Assembly (NCBI GenBank): GCA_031550755.1
Contig: JAVBOJ010000117.1
Location: 1-7,442, forward strand
Length of the DNA stretch: 7,442 nt
DNA from: JAVBOJ01 sp031550755
Lineage (GTDB): Bacteria > Bacillota > Clostridia > Oscillospirales > UBA929
Direction of reading: 5' to 3'
The translations under genes and the position numbers were made by a program. The notes under the pieces are model-generated. The model had not been told where the DNA came from. It ran no database searches and saw only the letters and a program-made list of their open reading frames with translations. Position 1 is the stretch's first letter; each line of letters starts with the position of its first letter. This document shows positions 4,628-7,442 of the stretch, one piece after another.

Positions 4628-6709
4628 ATGAAATTTTCCGAATGGAATATACGGGAGCAACAGCCGGCGGCGTGGGCGCCGCTGGAGAAGGCGGGGTTTT
4701 CGCCGCTTGCGGCTCGTGCGCTAAGCGCACGGGGCATTGCCGATGCGGACGCGGCCCGGGCATTCCTGGCCTGTGGAGCGTCCGATTTGCACGATCCGCT
4801 CGGGCTGCCGGATATGGACAAGGCGTGTGCGCGTCTGCGCCGGGCGCTGGCGCAAAAAGAGATTATCGCCGTTTACGGCGACTACGATGTGGACGGGATG
4901 ACGGCGCTGTCCATGACGGCGGATTTTTTCCGGAGGCAGGGCGTTGTCTGTCACACCTACATTCCCGACCGGGGCGAGGAGGGCTACGGCCTCAATGAAA
5001 ACGCCCTGCGGAGCTTGCGGGAAAAGGGCGTTTCGCTCGTCGTGACGGTGGACTGCGGCTCGACCGCCCTGTGTGAGGCCGAGGCTGCCCGGGACATGGG
5101 GCTGGATCTGGTCATCACCGACCATCACGCCTGCCGTGAGGTTTTGCCGGAGGCCTGCGCGGTGGTCAATCCCCGCCGGAGCGACAGCGCGTATCCCTTT
5201 GCCGGGCTGTCGGGCGTGGGCGTGGCGTTTAAGCTGCTCTGCGCGCTTTCCGGGCCGGACGAGCTGGAAAATCTCCTGTCCCGCTACGCCGAATTTGTGT
5301 GTTTGGGTACGGTGGCCGACGTCATGCCGCTGATCGATGAAAACCGATATTTGACGCGGCGCGGGCTGGCCGCGCTGGAAACGACCGCCCGACCCGGCCT
5401 GCGGCATCTGTTGCGCGAATCGGGCCTGGAAAACAAAGCCTTTACCGCCGAGACGGTGAGCTTCGCGCTGTGCCCCCGGCTCAACGCGGCGGGGCGGCTG
5501 GGCAAAACCGAGGTCGCGGTGGAGCTGCTGCTGTGCGACGAAATCGCCCGCGCCGAAAAGCTGGCGCGTACGCTGGACGAGCTCAACCGCCAGCGCCAGC
5601 AGATCGAGGGCGTCATCTTCGACGAGGCGCGCGAGATGGCCGAGGCGGAGGAGACCCTGCCGCCGGCCCTGGTGCTGGCGTCGGACAAATGGCATTCCGG
5701 CGTGGTGGGCATCGTGGCCTCCCGGCTGGTGTCCCAATACGGCCGCCCGGTGTTTCTCATCTGCATCGAAAAAGGGATGGGCAAGGGCTCGGCGCGCGGC
5801 GTGCCGGGGCTGGAGCTGACGGCGGCGCTGGAGAGCGCCTCGGTGCATCTGACCAGCCACGGAGGGCACGCGCAGGCCGCCGGCTTTTCCCTGCCGGAGG
5901 AGAACATCCCGGCCTTTCGCCGGGCGGTGTGCGACTATGTGGCCGCCGCGTCCGGCACCCTCGCGCCGCCGGCGCTTGGGGTGGACGCGCCGGTGTTGCC
6001 CGAGCTGCTCACCCTGCCCCATGTGCGGGCGCTGGCCGAGCTGGAGCCGTTCGGCGAGGGCAACGCCCGGCCGCTGTTTTATCTGGAAGCGCTGACGCTT
6101 GCCCGCATCACGCCGATCGGCGGTGGCAAGCATCTGCGGCTGACCCTGACGGCGGGGGACGCCGCGTTTGACGCGGTGTGGTTCGGGATGGACGCCATCG
6201 CGCTGGGCCTTGTCGAGGGCGACCGGGTGGACGCCGCGTTTTACTCTGAAATCAACAATTTCCGCTCGCAGGAGACGGTGCAGCTGCGTCTGCGCGACGT
6301 GCGGCTGCATGGAGAGCCCCGGCTGCGCGAGGCGCGCGAGGGCGCGGTATTTGACCGGCTGCTTTGCGGGGAGCCGCTGTCGCCCGAGGAGGCCGGCGCT
6401 CTGCTGCCGGGGCGGGACGAATTTTCCGCCGTCTGGCGGTATGTAAACCGAAAAACCGGCCACGCGCCGCTGACCGAGCAGGTGCTTTGCCTGCTGCGGA
6501 GCGCCGCGCGGGAGGCCGGGATCGCCTACGCGCCGGGGCGGCTGCTCGTGGCGCTGGAGGTGCTGACCGAGCAGGGACTGCTGTTTCGGTGGCAGTCGGG
6601 CGGCGAGGTCACGCTGGAGGCCGCCGCGCGGCAGGGAAAAACCGATCTGTCCGCCGCGCCGATGATAAGGACGCTGGAACAATTGGCGGCCGGAGAGCAT
6701 AATACATAA
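4628..6709 (+). CDS. recJ: Single-stranded-DNA-specific 5'-3' exonuclease RecJ
   Basis: RecJ degrades single-stranded DNA 5' to 3' with Mn/Mg and acts in RecFOR recombination, mismatch repair and base excision repair in the cytoplasm. The 693-aa product has all DHH-family motifs: YGDYDVDG (83-90), the TVDCGS block (140-145), DHH at 165-167, LGTVADVMPL (227-236) and PRLNAAGRLG (283-292). The DHHA1 part carries KWHSGVVGIVASRL (354-367), GKGSARG (385-391) and GGHAQAAG (412-419). An OB-fold-like region with ITPIGGGKHLRLTL follows, then a C-terminal extension with a winged-helix look (EQVLCLLRSAAREAG) as in many Firmicute RecJ proteins. No key residue is missing. It has its own promoter and ribosome binding site. 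Its last codons run into a 7-bp repeat array, and rel follows on the same strand. Confidence 0.96.
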   Translation: MKFSEWNIREQQPAAWAPLEKAGFSPLAARALSARGIADADAARAFLACGASDLHDPLGLPDMDKACARLRRALAQKEIIAVYGDYDVDGMTALSMTADFFRRQGVVCHTYIPDRGEEGYGLNENALRSLREKGVSLVVTVDCGSTALCEAEAARDMGLDLVITDHHACREVLPEACAVVNPRRSDSAYPFAGLSGVGVAFKLLCALSGPDELENLLSRYAEFVCLGTVADVMPLIDENRYLTRRGLAALETTARPGLRHLLRESGLENKAFTAETVSFALCPRLNAAGRLGKTEVAVELLLCDEIARAEKLARTLDELNRQRQQIEGVIFDEAREMAEAEETLPPALVLASDKWHSGVVGIVASRLVSQYGRPVFLICIEKGMGKGSARGVPGLELTAALESASVHLTSHGGHAQAAGFSLPEENIPAFRRAVCDYVAAASGTLAPPALGVDAPVLPELLTLPHVRALAELEPFGEGNARPLFYLEALTLARITPIGGGKHLRLTLTAGDAAFDAVWFGMDAIALGLVEGDRVDAAFYSEINNFRSQETVQLRLRDVRLHGEPRLREAREGAVFDRLLCGEPLSPEEAGALLPGRDEFSAVWRYVNRKTGHAPLTEQVLCLLRSAAREAGIAYAPGRLLVALEVLTEQGLLFRWQSGGEVTLEAAARQGKTDLSAAPMIRTLEQLAAGEHNT

Positions 6710-6718
6710 GAAACATAA

Positions 6719-6760
6719 CAGATAACAGATAACGGATAACAGATAACAGATAACGGATAA
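6719..6760 (+). repeat. Perfect 7-bp tandem array (CAGATAA/CGGATAA), copy 2
   Basis: Six exact-register units occur in the order CAGATAA, CAGATAA, CGGATAA, CAGATAA, CAGATAA, CGGATAA, so a 21-bp block of three units is repeated twice without error. The array begins 9 nt after the recJ stop. The sequence just before it (CATAAGAAACATAA) looks like decayed units. It closes all three + strand frames but leaves the minus strand open, which creates spurious hydrophobic reading frames. Confidence 0.93.
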
Positions 6761-6787
6761 GGCAATCAAGACAAAATTACCGGGGGT

Positions 6788-6820
6788 CTCGGGGGCGGAT
6801 CGAGCCCCCGAGCGGGGTTT
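6788..6820 (+). terminator. GC-rich hairpin downstream of recJ, possible weak terminator
   Basis: CTCGGGGGC (6788-6796) pairs perfectly with GCCCCCGAG (6804-6812) around a 7-nt loop. It is followed by CGGGGTTTCTTT, a poor U-tract that starts 5 nt after the stem. It may terminate recJ transcripts or be part of an intergenic repeat element. Confidence 0.45.
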
Positions 6821-6856
6821 CTTTGGCGACTTTCTTTGCCCCGCCCAAAGAAAGTC
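6818..6856 (+). promoter_or_regulatory. Hairpin with alternative pairing in the rel leader (TTTCTTTGG/CCAAAGAAA element)
   Basis: GACTTTCTTTG (6828-6838) pairs perfectly over 11 bp with CAAAGAAAGTC (6846-6856) around a 7-nt loop. A second left arm, TTTCTTTGG (6818-6826), can instead pair over 9 bp with CCAAAGAAA (6845-6853). The two structures exclude each other. Sequences of this appearance (TTTCTTTGGCGACTTTCTTTG and the matching right arm) recur as intergenic elements in bacterial genomes, so a dispersed repeat is as likely as a dedicated regulator. It ends 62 nt before the rel ATG. Confidence 0.5.
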
Positions 6857-6918
6857 ACGCCCTCGTCCCCCGTCCCACAGGGAATACAGGTTCCGAGAGC
6901 AGCAGGGAAGGTGTATTT

Positions 6919-7442
6919 ATGGCCGAAAAAAAGAAAAAGGTCACGGCGGTCGCGCCCGAGGTGACGGAGGAAATAACCGCGCCGCCGCCGGAGCCCGCGC
7001 CGGAGGTCCCTTCTCCGACGGCGGAGGAGGAAAAGGAGCAAACATACAACGAGGCGCTCGAGGGTCGGTACAACGACCTGCTGGAGCGCCTGCGCGGCTA
7101 TATGCCCGGGCTGGACGAGGAGCGTCTGCGCCGGGCGTTCGCCTTTGCCCGCGAGGCGCACGGCAGCCAGCGCCGCAAGGACGGCAGCCCCTATGTCACC
7201 CACCCGGTCGAGGTGGCGCATATCGTGGCCGATCTGGCGCTGGATTTGGACAGCATCATCGCGGCGCTGCTGCACGACACGATTGAGGACACCGGCTTTG
7301 AATACGCCGACATCAAGCAGCGCTTCGGCGCGCCGGTGGCCGAGCTGGTGGACGGGGTCACCAAGCTGACCCGCACGCCGTTTTCCTCCAAGGAAGAGCA
7401 GCAGATGGAAAATCTGCGCAAGATGTTTCTCGCCATGGCGCG
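6919..7442 (+). CDS. rel: RelA/SpoT-family (p)ppGpp synthetase/hydrolase, N-terminal part, cut by window end
   Basis: Rel makes and degrades the alarmone (p)ppGpp in the stringent response. The window holds 174 codons. Residues 1-43 are a Lys-rich start followed by a Glu/Pro-rich low-complexity tail not typical of the family. From about residue 50 the HD hydrolase domain begins: AREAHGSQRRKDGSPYVTHPVEVA (R85-R86, H95), then AALLHDTIEDT with H119-D120 and E123-D124, and VDGVTKLT (144-151). The His, His-Asp and Glu-Asp residues needed for the hydrolase are present, which points to a bifunctional Rel and not a hydrolase-dead RelA. The synthetase, TGS and ACT domains lie beyond the window. GGGAAGG (6905-6911) is placed 7 nt before ATG 6919. 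The order recJ-rel on one strand is typical of Firmicutes, but apt is missing between them. I see no clear promoter in the 209-nt spacer. Confidence 0.93.
   Translation, partial: MAEKKKKVTAVAPEVTEEITAPPPEPAPEVPSPTAEEEKEQTYNEALEGRYNDLLERLRGYMPGLDEERLRRAFAFAREAHGSQRRKDGSPYVTHPVEVAHIVADLALDLDSIIAALLHDTIEDTGFEYADIKQRFGAPVAELVDGVTKLTRTPFSSKEEQQMENLRKMFLAMA

Noticed and set aside
6526..6765. Hydrophobic minus-strand peptide repeating Ser-Val-Ile-Cys-Tyr
   Set aside because: It is the automatic minus-strand translation of the 7-bp array and overlaps the recJ coding end.
4721..6769. 682-aa minus-strand open frame opposite recJ
   Set aside because: It is a GC-rich antisense shadow: the + strand has full RecJ motifs, and the minus frame is Arg/Gln/His-rich, starts inside the 7-bp array and shows no family.

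Overview
The window is GC-rich DNA (GC-rich third codon positions throughout) that looks like the chromosome of a clostridial Firmicute, most likely an Oscillospiraceae/Ruminococcaceae-type organism. The reasons are a recJ gene upstream of a rel (RelA/SpoT) gene, as in many Firmicutes, strong AGGAG-type ribosome binding sites, a TTGTGA-N17-TATAAT promoter, and a collagen-like protein with a BclA-like C-terminal domain of the kind found on spores. The lineage is an inference from content; no marker gene fixes the genus.

Left part (2-3494, + strand): a pgeF/yfiH peptidoglycan-editing gene interrupted by one in-frame TAG; an orphan lipoprotein of the family 5 oligopeptide-type substrate-binding proteins; and, 4 nt later, a cytoplasmic beta-lactamase-like serine hydrolase. 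A 16-bp perfect stem with a T-run closes the unit. The three may form a cell-wall peptide handling group, but that is inference.

Middle (3495-4627): a minus-strand gene for a collagen-like protein. Its N-terminal region is Cys-rich and ends in five consecutive cysteines, followed by 31 Gly-X-Thr-type triplets and a beta-rich C-terminal domain. The 220-nt region between it and recJ holds a strong recJ promoter, a sigma-K-like candidate promoter for the collagen gene, a 24-bp AT-rich dyad and two GCGC-centred palindromes.

Right part (4628-7442, + strand): complete recJ, then a 209-nt gene-free spacer and the 5' part of a bifunctional-type rel gene cut by the window end. The apt gene that often lies between recJ and relA is absent. 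The spacer holds a 7-bp tandem array (CAGATAA/CGGATAA) and two strong hairpins, the second of which has an alternative, mutually exclusive pairing.

The most unusual feature is that the same 7-bp CAGATAA-type array occurs twice, each time on the same strand at the 3' end of a gene (pgeF and recJ). At pgeF it supplies the last codons and the stop. No complete new defence or mobile system is visible. The best leads are the 7-bp arrays, the pgeF nonsense codon, the collagen-like gene with its regulatory region, and the structured rel leader.
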